Shown here one piece after another: positions 17,531 to 26,160 of a DNA stretch of 64,000 nucleotides. Origin of the DNA: Actinocorallia sp. API 0066 (GTDB lineage Bacteria > Actinomycetota > Actinomycetes > Streptosporangiales > Streptosporangiaceae); contig NZ_JAJLQY010000012.1 in assembly GCF_020991275.1 (NCBI RefSeq), positions 62,001 to 126,000 on the forward strand, given 5' to 3'. The translations under genes were made by a program, and so were the position numbers. The first letter of the stretch is position 1; each line of letters starts with the position of its first letter. Below the pieces are notes generated by a model. That model was given only the letters and a program-made list of their open reading frames with translations. It ran no database searches and had not been told where the DNA came from.

Positions 17531-18493
17531 ATGCGCGCGATCGTCGTCACCGAACACGGCGGCCCCGAGGCCCTGACCGTCACCGAGGCGCCCGTGCCGT
17601 CGCCCGGCCCCGGCCGGCTCCTGGTCAAGGTGGTGGCGGCGGGGGTGAACTACATCGACACCTACTACCGGGCCGGCCACTACCACCGGAACCTTCCGTT
17701 CGTCCCGGGTGAGGAGGCCGCGGGGACGGTCGAGGCGGTCGGCCCGGACGTCACCGGGTTCGCCGTGGGCGACCTCGTCGTCAGCTCCTCCACGACCGGC
17801 GGGTACGCCGAGTACGCCCTGGTGGACGCGGCGCGCGCGGTGCCCGTCCCGGACGGGGTGAGCGCCGAGCAGGCCGCCGCCGTGCTGCTCCAGGGCCTCA
17901 CCGCGCACTACCTGACCTACGACACGCATCCCGTGCGGGAGGGCGACGACGTCCTGTTGCACGCGGCGTCCGGCGGGGTGGGGCTGCTCGTCACCCAGCT
18001 CGTCAAGCTGCGCGGCGGACGGCTCATCGGCACCGTGTCCACCGCCGCGAAAGAGAAGCTCGCGCGTGACGCGGGCGCCGACGAGGTCATCGGCTACGAG
18101 GACTTCGCTGCGCGCGTCCGGGAGCTCACCGGGGGTCGCGGCGTGGACGTCGTCTACGACGGTGTGGGCAAGGCCACGTTCGACGGCAGCCTCGCCTCGC
18201 TGCGCCCGCGCGGCCTGCTCGCGCTGTTCGGCGCGGCCAGCGGCGCCGTCACCGGATTCGACACCGGACGCCTCGCCTCCGCCGGTTCGGTGTACCTCAC
18301 CCGGCCCACACTGGTGCACTACACGCTGACGACGCAGGAGTTGCGCGACAGGGCCGCCGCCGTCTTCGACCTCGTCTCCTCGGGCGCCCTGACGGTCCAT
18401 GTCGGGGCGACGTATCCGCTCACCGAGGCGAGGAAGGCGCACGAAGATCTGGAAGGACGCCGGACAACCGGTAAGTTGCTCCTCGTCCCCTGA
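17531..18493 (+). CDS. NADPH:quinone oxidoreductase (zinc-less medium-chain dehydrogenase)
   Basis: The product is 320 aa from ATG 17531, with GGAGGAA upstream. It is the MDR family without zinc ligands: a GroES-like N-terminal domain (GVNYIDTYYRAGHY, the quinone reductase signature; PFVPGEEAAGTVEAVG) and a Rossmann domain with LLHAASGGVGLLVTQLVK. It should reduce quinones by NADPH in the cytosol, as Qor of E. coli does. It lies behind a TetR regulator that may control it. Confidence 0.9.
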   Translation: MRAIVVTEHGGPEALTVTEAPVPSPGPGRLLVKVVAAGVNYIDTYYRAGHYHRNLPFVPGEEAAGTVEAVGPDVTGFAVGDLVVSSSTTGGYAEYALVDAARAVPVPDGVSAEQAAAVLLQGLTAHYLTYDTHPVREGDDVLLHAASGGVGLLVTQLVKLRGGRLIGTVSTAAKEKLARDAGADEVIGYEDFAARVRELTGGRGVDVVYDGVGKATFDGSLASLRPRGLLALFGAASGAVTGFDTGRLASAGSVYLTRPTLVHYTLTTQELRDRAAAVFDLVSSGALTVHVGATYPLTEARKAHEDLEGRRTTGKLLLVP

Positions 18494-18531
18494 GCCGTCC
18501 TTCAGGCCCGCTCGCCCCCCGAGGAGCGTCC

Positions 18532-20295
18532 ATGACAGCACCGCAGCACATCGGCCCCTACCGGCTGCTCGACCGCATCGGCCGCGGCGGCATGGGGACC
18601 GTGTACCTCGCCGAGGACGCCGAGGGCGTGCGCGTCGCCGTCAAGGTGATCAACGACGAGCTCGCCGACGAGTCCTCGTTCCGCGACAGGTTCCGCCGCG
18701 AGGTGACGGCGGCGCGCAGCGTGCGGCGGTTCTGCACCGCGAGCGTGCTCGACGCCAACCTCGAGGCCGACCCGCTGTACGTCGTCACCGAGTACGTCGA
18801 CGGGCCGAACCTCGACGAGCACATCCGGCGGGCGGGCCCGATGCGCGGCTCCGGCCTGGAGCACCTCGCGGTCGGGATCGCGACGGCGCTGACGGCGATC
18901 CACGGGGCGGGCATCGTGCACCGCGACCTGAAGCCGGGCAACGTGCTCCTGTCGCAGTTCGGGCCGCGCGTCATCGACTTCGGGATAGCGCGCGCGCTGG
19001 ACACGATGGTGGCCGCGACCCGTACTGGAACGTTCGTCGGGACGCCCGCTTACATGGCGCCCGAGGTGATCCGAGGCGAGGAGGCCACTCCCGCCGCCGA
19101 CATCTGGGCGTGGGGCTGTGTCGTCGCGTTCGCCGGGACGGGCGTCACGCCGTTCGCGGCGGCGAACGTCCCGGCGATCCTCTACCAGGTGACGCAGGGC
19201 GAGCCGAACCTTGAGGGGCTCGACGCGTCGGTGCGCGAGCTGGTCGAGCGGGCGCTGTCCCACGACGTGGCGCGGCGGCCGAGCGCGCAACGGCTGCTCG
19301 AACTGCTCACCGGGCAGACCAGCGCGGACCCGGCACGGATCGCGCCGACCATCGAGGCCGCCTCCTGGCCGTCGGGCCCGACCGTCCAGGACACCCCGCC
19401 GCCGTTCGCGCCGCCCGTCCAGCGGGCACCCGTCCCGCAGGCGCCCGTGGGCGCGCTGGCCGCCGCCCCGCCGTTCGGCCCCGGCACCCCGCCGCCGGGC
19501 CCCGGCACGCCGCCGCAGGCGTGGGCGTCGCCGATGCCGCCGCCCACGCCCAGCCCGACCGGGACGGGCGGCACCGCCGTCAGGCGGCCGAGCCGCAGCC
19601 AGCGCAGGTACCTGCTCGTCGGTGCCGCCGCCGCCGTCGCGGCGGTGGTCGTGGGCGCGTTCCTGGTCGCGCGCGGCGGCGGCGTCCCGGACGCGCTCAG
19701 CAGGTTCGACGACGCGTTCAGCAACAAGTCCACCGGCTGGAACAGCGACATCCTGGGCTACCCGCGTGCTTACGTCCAGGTCGGCGACGAGTGGGTGTAC
19801 CAGATGAAGAGCGCCGAGCGCGACCTCACGGTGCAGGCCAAGTCGCCGGTCGAGGGGCTGCCGGACCGTGCCCTGCTGTCGGTCGACCTGAAGATGGCGG
19901 GCTCGGCGAGCGCCACGGCGGGCCTGTTCTGCTTCGGCCAGGACCCCAACCAGGTGGACGGCTACCAGTTCCTCGTCCGCGCCGACGGGGAGGGCGCCGT
20001 CGTCCAGCGGGTGCACGTGACCCAGGGGATCCGCGAGATCGCGGTGCGCAAGGACGGCGTCCCGGGGTTCGCGGCGAAGCGGGCCAACCGGGTGCAGATC
20101 GCGTGCGAGAAGCGCGACGCGAAGAGCGTGCGGCTGCGCCTGTGGGTGAACGGCGACCTGGTGCTGGACGAGGTGGACGCCAACGGCGCGATGGTCGGCG
20201 GCGACGGCGGCCTCATCCTGCAGCAGGGGAACTGGGACGCCGTGGGCCTCACCGCGCAGTACGACAACTTCCAGATCGCCGAGATCCGCGACTGA
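18532..20295 (+). CDS. Receptor-like serine/threonine protein kinase
   Basis: This is a 587-aa membrane protein. The kinase domain is at about 10-265: glycine loop IGRGGMGTVY (16-25), Lys38 in VAVKV, catalytic loop HRDLKPGN (130-137), DFG (149-151) and GTPAYMAPE. A Pro/Ala-rich linker (about 275-350) precedes one membrane segment (about 360-383). The extracellular domain (about 395-587) has a beta-sandwich look and resembles DUF1080/concanavalin-like sensor domains (STGWNSDILGY, GLFCFGQDPNQVDGYQFLVR). All catalytic residues are present. The outside signal and the targets are unknown. It lies alone on its strand, convergent with a hydrolase gene. Confidence 0.92.
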   Translation: MTAPQHIGPYRLLDRIGRGGMGTVYLAEDAEGVRVAVKVINDELADESSFRDRFRREVTAARSVRRFCTASVLDANLEADPLYVVTEYVDGPNLDEHIRRAGPMRGSGLEHLAVGIATALTAIHGAGIVHRDLKPGNVLLSQFGPRVIDFGIARALDTMVAATRTGTFVGTPAYMAPEVIRGEEATPAADIWAWGCVVAFAGTGVTPFAAANVPAILYQVTQGEPNLEGLDASVRELVERALSHDVARRPSAQRLLELLTGQTSADPARIAPTIEAASWPSGPTVQDTPPPFAPPVQRAPVPQAPVGALAAAPPFGPGTPPPGPGTPPQAWASPMPPPTPSPTGTGGTAVRRPSRSQRRYLLVGAAAAVAAVVVGAFLVARGGGVPDALSRFDDAFSNKSTGWNSDILGYPRAYVQVGDEWVYQMKSAERDLTVQAKSPVEGLPDRALLSVDLKMAGSASATAGLFCFGQDPNQVDGYQFLVRADGEGAVVQRVHVTQGIREIAVRKDGVPGFAAKRANRVQIACEKRDAKSVRLRLWVNGDLVLDEVDANGAMVGGDGGLILQQGNWDAVGLTAQYDNFQIAEIRD

Positions 20296-20318
20296 GGCCC
20301 CTCCGGCGCGCCCCCCGC

Positions 20319-21290
20319 TCAGGCGGGCGCGTCGGCCTCGGCGGGCACGTAGGCGTCGATCCAGCGGCCCAGCTCGGTGAACACCTGGTCGCGCGCGGGC
20401 TTGGCGGACAGGACAAGGTCGTGCAGACCGTTCTCGATCCGCACGATCGTCACGTGCGCCCCCAGACCGGGCGACCACTTCGCGATGTGCTCGACGTCCA
20501 GGACGATGTCGGAGCCCGTGATGCCCTCGCCTCCGGCGCGCGCCGGGACGGTCCTGGTCGAGGCCATCACCAGGACGGGCACGTCGATGGCGAGGCCCGC
20601 GTGCACCCGCTTCTGGCCGCGCCGGATCGCGGCGAGCCAGCCCGCCCGCACCGGGAAGCCCTCAAACGGCTTCAGCTTCAGGTCGAAGTCCCACTCGCCG
20701 TCGAAGTCGCGGTGGATGGTCGTCACGTAGACCGACGAGAGCGGGGCGGGCAGCTTGGCCAGCGGCCGGACCCCGCGCAGCGACCTGGCGACGCCGACGC
20801 CCGCGGCCCGCATGACGGCCGTCTCGTTGAGGTCGAAGAACGGGCTGTTCAGGAAGAGCCCCTGCACCAGGCCCCTGCCCTGCACCCGGTCGGCCCACAG
20901 CGCCGTGATGAGGCCGCCCGTGGAGTGCCCGTTGACCAGGAGCACGTCGTGGTCCTCGCGGATGATCCGGACCGCCTCGTCCAGCTCGGCGAAGTACTCG
21001 CTGAGGCTCTCGACCATGTTGGCCGTCTGGTGCGGGCGCAGCGACCTGCCGTACTTGCGCAGGTCGAGCGCGTAGAAGTCGAAGCCCCGCGCCGCGTAGA
21101 AGTCGGCCAGGTGCGTCTGGAAGAAGTAGTCGACGAACCCGTGCACGTACAGCACGGCCCGGCGGGTGGGCGCGCCGCCCGTCCGCCGGACCAGCGTCGC
21201 GACCACCTCGCCTTCGGCGTCGGAGGGGAGGGGGATTTCCCGCGCCTCGTAACCGGGCCCGAGGATGTCTTCGATCGCCGCGTCTGCCAT
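20319..21290 (-). CDS. Alpha/beta hydrolase, monoacylglycerol-lipase/lysophospholipase-like
   Basis: The protein has 323 aa from ATG 21290. The nucleophile elbow is GHSTGG (residues about 119-124) and YVHGFVDYFF carries the oxyanion region. Asp and His candidates follow in VLVMAST...GEGITGSDIVLDVEHI and in VRIENGLHDLVLS (His of GLHD). The order matches the Serine aminopeptidase S33 (Hydrolase_4) group, which acts on lipid esters. The substrate is unknown. It is downstream of no obvious partner; the next minus-strand gene (LLM oxidoreductase) ends 23 bp before it, so the two may be co-transcribed. Confidence 0.87.
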   Translation of the reverse strand: MADAAIEDILGPGYEAREIPLPSDAEGEVVATLVRRTGGAPTRRAVLYVHGFVDYFFQTHLADFYAARGFDFYALDLRKYGRSLRPHQTANMVESLSEYFAELDEAVRIIREDHDVLLVNGHSTGGLITALWADRVQGRGLVQGLFLNSPFFDLNETAVMRAAGVGVARSLRGVRPLAKLPAPLSSVYVTTIHRDFDGEWDFDLKLKPFEGFPVRAGWLAAIRRGQKRVHAGLAIDVPVLVMASTRTVPARAGGEGITGSDIVLDVEHIAKWSPGLGAHVTIVRIENGLHDLVLSAKPARDQVFTELGRWIDAYVPAEADAPA

Positions 21291-21312
21291 GGGGCCATTC
21301 CACCACGGCGGG

Positions 21313-22317
21313 TCAGGAGTCCACGAGCCCCCGGATCGCTTTGAGGGTGGGCTCGTCCTTGACCCCGGCGAGCAGCAGCGTCGTCACCGGGCTGTTCTTC
21401 CACAGCTCCAGGCGCTCGGCGACGCGCTCCAGGGGGCCGAGGAGGGAGATGCCGTCGGCGAGCCCGTCGGGGACCGCCTTGATGGCCTCGTCGCGGCGGC
21501 CCTCAAGGAACAGCCGCTGGACGTGGGCGGCCTCCTCGGCGTAGCCGAGCCGTCCGATGAGGTCCAGGTGGAAGTTCTTGTCCTTGGCGCCCATGCCGCC
21601 GATGTAGAACGCCAGGGGCACCTTCGCCCAGGCGAGCGCCTCGTTGAGCGGCGCGACGACGGTCGTCACCGTCGCGGTGATCTCGAAGCCCGGCCCGCGG
21701 CCCGCGAGGGAGCCGCCGAAGACGTCCTCGATCTTCTCCGGGTCGCAGAACAGCGGCAGCCACCCGTCGGCGATCTCGGCGGCGAGCGCGACGTTCTTCG
21801 GCCCCTCCGCCCCCAGGTAGACCGGGATGTCGGGGCGGAACGGCCGGGTGATGGACTTCAGCGGCTTGCCGAGGCCCGCACCACCCGGATAGGGGAGCGG
21901 GTAGTGCGGGCCGTCGTTCGTGACGGGGGCCTCGCGCGCCCAGACGGCGCGCAGGACGCGCAGGTACTCGCGGGTCCTGGCGAGCGGCCGGGGGAACGGC
22001 ACGCCGTACCAGCCCTCGACGACCTGCGGCCCCGAGGCGCCCAGGCCCAGGATCAGCCGTCCGCCGGACAGCGCGTCCAGAGTGAGCGCGTGCATCGCCG
22101 TGGCGGCCGGGGTGCGGGCGGACAGCTGCGCCACCGCGGTGCCCAGCTTGATGCGCGACGTGCGCGCGCCGTACCAGGCGAGCGTGGTGAACGCGTCCGA
22201 ACCGTACGCCTCGGCGGTGAACACCGAGTCGTAGCCCTGCCGCTCGGCGGCGAGGACCGTCTCGGTGGCGTCCTCCGGGTCGCGCTGCCAGTAGCCGACG
22301 TTGATTCCGAGCTTCAC
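21313..22317 (-). CDS. LLM class F420-dependent oxidoreductase
   Basis: The product is 334 aa. GTG 22317 is chosen because GGAGGTG lies 8 nt upstream and the protein then begins VKLGINVGYW, a usual family start. The TIM-barrel luciferase-like fold shows LAAERQGYDSVFTAEAYGSDAFT, LGTAVAQLSARTPAATAMHALTLDALSGGR, LGLGASGPQVVEGWYG and PVYLGAEGPKNVALAAEIADGWLP, typical of actinobacterial F420-dependent members involved in lipid or xenobiotic reduction. A KstR-like operator is located 36 bp upstream of the start, which hints at a place in steroid or lipid metabolism. The exact substrate is unknown. Confidence 0.9.
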   Translation of the reverse strand: MKLGINVGYWQRDPEDATETVLAAERQGYDSVFTAEAYGSDAFTTLAWYGARTSRIKLGTAVAQLSARTPAATAMHALTLDALSGGRLILGLGASGPQVVEGWYGVPFPRPLARTREYLRVLRAVWAREAPVTNDGPHYPLPYPGGAGLGKPLKSITRPFRPDIPVYLGAEGPKNVALAAEIADGWLPLFCDPEKIEDVFGGSLAGRGPGFEITATVTTVVAPLNEALAWAKVPLAFYIGGMGAKDKNFHLDLIGRLGYAEEAAHVQRLFLEGRRDEAIKAVPDGLADGISLLGPLERVAERLELWKNSPVTTLLLAGVKDEPTLKAIRGLVDS

Positions 22318-22352
22318 GTGTCCTGCACCTCCAGATGTGCGTGCCTGGAGAC

Positions 22353-22366
22353 TAGAACACGTTTCA
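22353..22366. promoter_or_regulatory. KstR-like operator upstream of the LLM oxidoreductase
   Basis: TAGAACACGTTTCA fits the 14-bp KstR consensus TnnAACnnGTTnnA at every fixed position. It lies 36 bp upstream of the LLM start codon and just past the end of the DUF397 gene. KstR represses cholesterol and lipid catabolism genes in mycobacteria and relatives. Confidence 0.6.
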
Positions 22367-22367
22367 G

Positions 22368-22544
22368 TTATTCGGAAAGCCCCCGCATCAGGTCGGTCAG
22401 GCGGGCCGGGGAGACGGACAGGGACGACAGGCCGGGGTTCTTGGAGTCGCGGATCGCGCACCCGCCCTCGGGGAGCGCGGCGATCTCGACACACTGGTCT
22501 CCGGAGCCGCTGTGGGAGGACTTGCGCCAGATGAGCTGAGCCAC
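22368..22544 (-). CDS. DUF397 protein
   Basis: The product is 58 aa. GTG 22544 is chosen since AAGGAG lies 9 nt upstream; it begins VAQLIWRKSSHSG. The WRKSSHSG...CVEIA...IRDSKNPG pattern is the DUF397 signature. These small proteins are encoded next to XRE/DUF5753 regulators in actinomycetes, and some act in development and antibiotic control. The start overlaps no gene but follows the XRE stop by 4 nt, so translation is probably coupled. Confidence 0.93.
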   Translation of the reverse strand: MAQLIWRKSSHSGSGDQCVEIAALPEGGCAIRDSKNPGLSSLSVSPARLTDLMRGLSE

Positions 22545-22548
22545 GGAT

Positions 22549-23379
22549 TTACTCCTTCGCCGCCTCGGCAAGCAGCCGGACGGATTCTGCGGGGGACAGC
22601 GCCTCGTCTTCGATGCGCTCGAACCGGGTTCTGTGTTGTGTTATTGCCTCAGCGCTCTCCACATACACGTCACCCATGGTGCCTTCTACGTAGGCGATAT
22701 CGGGGTCGGCCGGGTCCTGGAACGACAGAATGGTGAACCTGCCGTCAAGCCCCGCGTGGGCGCCCGCGGTGTACGGCATCACCTGAATCGTCACGTTCGG
22801 GCGATCCGCCGCCGTCACCAGCGACAGCAGCTGCTCCCGCATCACCGGCTCGCCTCCGATCGGCCGCCGGATCGCCGCCTCGTCCAGCACGACGTGCAGA
22901 TGCGGCGCGTCGTCCCGGTCCAACAGCGCCTGACGCTGCTTGCGGGCGTGGATCCTGCGGTCGATGTCGGCCTTGGACGGGAGGAAGCGGCCCGCGGTGA
23001 TCACCGCGCGCGCGTAGTCCTCGGTCTGCAGCAACCCGTGGACGAGCTGGGAGTCCCAGTTGCGGATCTCCGAGGACTCGTCCTCCAGGCCGACATAGGA
23101 CCCGCTGAAGACGTCCACGTAAGCCGTCCACCATCCCATCTGCCGCGCTTCACGCGACAGGGTGAGCAAGGCGTCACGGTCGGGGCTGGTGACCCCGTAG
23201 AGGTCGAGCAGTTCTGCGACGTCGCGCGGCCTGGTCTGGCCGGTCTCCAGACGTGACACGGTGGCGCGGGACCACCCGAGACGGTCGGCGACGTCCTGGA
23301 GCGTGAGCCCCTGGTTCTCGCGAAGGCGCCGGAGTTCCCGCGCCAGGCGGCGCCCTCTTACGGTGGGACGGTAAGTCAT
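22549..23379 (-). CDS. XRE family regulator with DUF5753 domain
   Basis: This 276-aa protein starts at ATG 23379 (MTYRPTVRGRRLARELRRLR). The helix-turn-helix covers about 10-65 (LTLQDVADRLGWSRATVSRLETGQ). DUF5753 covers about 95-270 (SQLVHGLLQTEDYARAVI, VLDEAAIRR, VMREQL, VQVMPY-like TIQVMPYTAGAHAG, DIAYVEG). This is the Scr1-like regulator group of Streptomyces and relatives. It heads a two-gene operon with DUF397 and is divergent from the ATP-binding protein gene, a typical three-gene arrangement. Confidence 0.93.
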   Translation of the reverse strand: MTYRPTVRGRRLARELRRLRENQGLTLQDVADRLGWSRATVSRLETGQTRPRDVAELLDLYGVTSPDRDALLTLSREARQMGWWTAYVDVFSGSYVGLEDESSEIRNWDSQLVHGLLQTEDYARAVITAGRFLPSKADIDRRIHARKQRQALLDRDDAPHLHVVLDEAAIRRPIGGEPVMREQLLSLVTAADRPNVTIQVMPYTAGAHAGLDGRFTILSFQDPADPDIAYVEGTMGDVYVESAEAITQHRTRFERIEDEALSPAESVRLLAEAAKE

Positions 23380-23429
23380 GGGATGAGTCTGCTGCCGTCT
23401 TGCGTTTACGTACATAAGAAACCAATAAT

Positions 23430-23439
23430 CTTCGCGAAG
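23430..23439. promoter_or_regulatory. Palindrome in the divergent promoter region of the XRE and ATPase genes
   Basis: CTTCGCGAAG is a perfect 10-bp palindrome, 51 bp upstream of the XRE start and about 100 bp upstream of the ATPase start. The surroundings are unusually A/T-rich. It is a candidate operator for the XRE protein. Confidence 0.35.
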
Positions 23440-23540
23440 TCTGTTGCAAGGGTGAGATTCCCACGTCAGCCTAACCATCGTGACTGTTCGGGAACGCCGC
23501 GTGTTCGGCGGTCCGTCGGCACTCCGGCGAAAGGGCGCTT

Positions 23541-23963
23541 GTGGAGCTCGCTAGAGACCTGGGACGCACCTGGGCGTGGTCGCTGCCCGCGGACGCCACG
23601 TGCGCCCGCACGGCCCGGCGGTTGGTCCGGGACACCCTCGCTGAGCTGGGGGTCCCCGAAGGCGCGGTGGACGACGCCGGGCTCATGGTGAGCGAGCTGG
23701 CGACGAACGCGCACCAGCACGCGGCGGGCCATCCGCCGCACGAGCTGTGGGTGTCGTGCCTCGACGCGTTCGAGTTCTCGTGCGCGATCTTCGACGCGCT
23801 GCCGACGCGGGATCTGCCGCTGGCGTTCGAGCGCGGGGATTTCGGTCGTGGCCTGAGCATCGTCGCGGAACTCAGCAAGGGCCGGTGGGGCACGGAGGTC
23901 GCGCGGGCGCGGCTGGACCCCCGGATCCGGGGCAAGGCGATCTGGTTCAGCTGCTCGCGCTAA
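23541..23963 (+). CDS. RsbW-like ATP-binding (anti-sigma/HATPase) protein
   Basis: The product is 140 aa starting at GTG 23541. It is a stand-alone GHKL ATPase domain of the serine-kinase anti-sigma type: the N box VSELATNAHQHA is at about 54-65 and the glycine box FGRGLSIVAELS near 112. Actinomycetes carry many of these next to XRE/DUF397 pairs, where the genetic link is known but the biochemistry is mostly not. It may bind ATP and regulate a partner protein, perhaps by phosphorylation. It is divergent from the XRE gene. Confidence 0.87.
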   Translation: MELARDLGRTWAWSLPADATCARTARRLVRDTLAELGVPEGAVDDAGLMVSELATNAHQHAAGHPPHELWVSCLDAFEFSCAIFDALPTRDLPLAFERGDFGRGLSIVAELSKGRWGTEVARARLDPRIRGKAIWFSCSR

Positions 23964-24039
23964 TGCGAACTTTCACCGGAAATCTACGATTAACGACTAT
24001 TTCCTTCCTGCATGGTGGTGGCCGTCCTGTTCGGGGCGG

Positions 24040-24170
24040 TCTCGTCACTGGTCACCGGCTGTGGGATGCTCTTTGCGGCGTGTCCGCGGAGGAACCCGGT
24101 GGGAGTCCGGGGCTGTCCCGCAACTGTGACCGGCGAGACCGGAAGCCAGGAACTCCGGCCGCCGCGACAG
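24040..24170 (+). ncRNA. Cobalamin riboswitch
   Basis: The core motifs are readable. GGAACCCGGTGGGAGTCCGG is followed by GGGGCTGTCCCGCAACTGTGA (conserved core) and then GAAGCCAGGAACTCC, which holds the B12 box (AGCCAGGA). The order and spacing match the class of adenosylcobalamin riboswitches. It ends about 40 nt upstream of the GTG of the chelatase gene and should lower expression of the operon when cobalamin is plentiful, probably by hiding the ribosome-binding site (GGGAAGGACACC precedes the start). Edges are approximate. Confidence 0.92.
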
Positions 24171-24210
24171 TTCACCCCGACCGGGCGAGGAAACCCGTGG
24201 GAAGGACACC

Positions 24211-26160
24211 GTGACGCCCTATCCGTTCTCCGCCGTCGTCGGCATGGCCGACCTGAAACTCGCGCTCCTGCTCAACGCCGTCTCCCCCGCCGTCGGAGGG
24301 GTCCTCGTGCGAGGGGAGAAGGGCACAGCCAAGTCGACCGTCGTGCGCGCGCTGGCGGCGCTCCTGCCCGGCCTGGACGTGGCGCAGGGCTGCCGCTTCT
24401 CCTGCGACCCGGCGGCGCCCGACCCCGAGTGCCCCGACGGGCCGCACGCCCCCGGCTCCGTGGAGACGCGGGCGGCGCGCCTGGTCGAGCTGCCCGTGGG
24501 GGCCTCCGAGGACAGGCTGACCGGCTCGCTCGACCTGGAACGTGCCCTCACCGAAGGCGTGCGCGCTTACGAGCCCGGCCTATTGGCCGCCGCGCACCGG
24601 GGCGTCCTGTACGTGGACGAGGTCAACCTCCTGCACGACCACCTGGTGGACCTCCTCCTGGACGCCGCCGCCATGGGCAGGTCGTTCGTGGAGCGCGAAG
24701 GCGTCTCGGTCAGGCACGCGGCGCGGTTCCTGCTCGTCGGCACGATGAACCCCGAGGAGGGCGAGCTGCGGCCGCAGCTCCTCGACCGGTTCGGGCTGAC
24801 GGTCGAGGTGGCCGCCACCCGGGACCCGGAAGAGCGGGCGGAGGTCGTCCGGCGGAGGCTGGCGTTCGAAGCCGACCCGTCGGGGTTCGCCGTCGCATAC
24901 GCCGCCGAGGAGGCGGCATTGGGGGTACGGATCGCTGAAGCGCGCGCGCTCCTGCCGTCGGTGGTGCTCGGCGACGAGGCGCTCAAGGCGATCACCGCGA
25001 TCTGCGCGGGCTTCGACGTGGACGGGCTGCGCGCCGACCTCGTCACCGCGCGGGCCGCGCTGGCGCTCGCCGCCTGGCACGGGCGCGGCGACGTCACCGA
25101 GGACGACGTGCGCCAGGCCGTCCGGCTCGCGCTGCCGCACCGGCGCCGCCGCGACCCGTTCGACGCGCCGGGCCTGGACGAGCAGCGCCTTGAGGAACTG
25201 CTGGAGGAGAACTCCTTCGAGCCGGAACCCGAGCCCGACCCCGACCCTTCGGGCGGCTCGGAGCCGCCCGCCCCGTCCGACGTGCCTCCGCAGGGCGAAG
25301 GCGGCGGCGAGGCTGGCGAAGGGGGCGGCCAGGGCCAGGGGGCGGCGCCGCAGCCGTCGCACGCGGGCCAGGCGTTCCGGCCGAGGCTGCTCACCGTGGA
25401 CGGCGTGGGGGAGGGCGCGCCCGGACGCAGGTCCAAGGCGCGCGGCCGCGCGGGACGCGTCACGGGAGCCAGAACCGAAGGGCAGGGGCCGCTGCACCTG
25501 AGCGCCACCCTGCGCGCCGCCGCTCCGCACCAGCGTGAGCGCGGCCGTAGCGGGCCCGGCCTTGTGCTCACCGGAGCGGACGTGAGGCGGGCCGTCCGGG
25601 AGGGGCGTGAGGGCAACCTCGTGCTCTTCGTCGTTGACGCCAGCGGCTCCATGGCCGCGCGCAAGCGGATGGGCGCGGTGAAGACGGCCGTGCTGTCCCT
25701 GCTGCTGGACGCCTACCAGCGGCGCGACAAGGTCGGCCTCGTCACCTTCCGGGGGACGGGCGCGGACCTCGCGCTGCCCCCGACGTCGTCGGTGGAGGCC
25801 GGGGCGCGCAGGCTGGAGCGGCTGCCCGTCGGCGGCCGCACCCCGCTCGCGGCCGGGCTGCTGAAGGCCGCCGACGTGCTACGAGCCGAACGGCTGCGCG
25901 ACCCCTCGCGGCGGCCCCTCCTCGTGCTCGTCACCGACGGCAGGGCGACGCACGGGCCCGACCCGAAGACCCTCGCGCCCGCCCTGGCCGGGGTGCCCGC
26001 CGTCGTCGTGGACTGCGAGACGGGCCCGGTGCGGCTCGGCCTCGCCGCCGATCTCGCGGTGTCTCTGCAAGCCGAACTCATCCCCCTGGACGGCTTGGGC
26101 TCGCTCGCCTCCGTCGTCAGGGACAGACGCGCCTCGCGAGGCGAGAGGAGGGCCTCCTGA
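24211..26160 (+). CDS. Cobaltochelatase-associated subunit: ChlI-type AAA+ fused to ChlD-type VWA domain
   Basis: The protein has 649 aa. AAA+ part (about 5-330): Walker [10 protein letters not shown] (about 35-43), Walker [11 protein letters not shown], sensor [21 protein letters not shown] Glu/Pro/Gly-rich linker (about 330-450) leads to a VWA domain (about 465-640) with the MIDAS motif DASGS and [11 protein letters not shown]. In actinobacteria, such fused proteins probably work with the large subunit CobN to insert cobalt into hydrogenobyrinate diamide at the cost of ATP; cobN is not in the window. The start is GTG 24211, directly under the riboswitch. It overlaps cobO by one base (TGATG). 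Confidence 0.9.
   Translation: MTPYPFSAVVGMADLKLALLLNAVSPAVGGVLVRGEKGTAKSTVVRALAALLPGLDVAQGCRFSCDPAAPDPECPDGPHAPGSVETRAARLVELPVGASEDRLTGSLDLERALTEGVRAYEPGLLAAAHRGVLYVDEVNLLHDHLVDLLLDAAAMGRSFVEREGVSVRHAARFLLVGTMNPEEGELRPQLLDRFGLTVEVAATRDPEERAEVVRRRLAFEADPSGFAVAYAAEEAALGVRIAEARALLPSVVLGDEALKAITAICAGFDVDGLRADLVTARAALALAAWHGRGDVTEDDVRQAVRLALPHRRRRDPFDAPGLDEQRLEELLEENSFEPEPEPDPDPSGGSEPPAPSDVPPQGEGGGEAGEGGGQGQGAAPQPSHAGQAFRPRLLTVDGVGEGAPGRRSKARGRAGRVTGARTEGQGPLHLSATLRAAAPHQRERGRSGPGLVLTGADVRRAVREGREGNLVLFVVDASGSMAARKRMGAVKTAVLSLLLDAYQRRDKVGLVTFRGTGADLALPPTSSVEAGARRLERLPVGGRTPLAAGLLKAADVLRAERLRDPSRRPLLVLVTDGRATHGPDPKTLAPALAGVPAVVVDCETGPVRLGLAADLAVSLQAELIPLDGLGSLASVVRDRRASRGERRAS

Noticed and set aside
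15922-17628. A 568-codon minus-strand frame
   Set aside because: It runs through several real genes on both strands with mixed low-complexity sequence and no start signal.
24170-24210. Intrinsic terminator inside the riboswitch expression platform
   Set aside because: No hairpin with a T-run is visible; control of translation is more likely.
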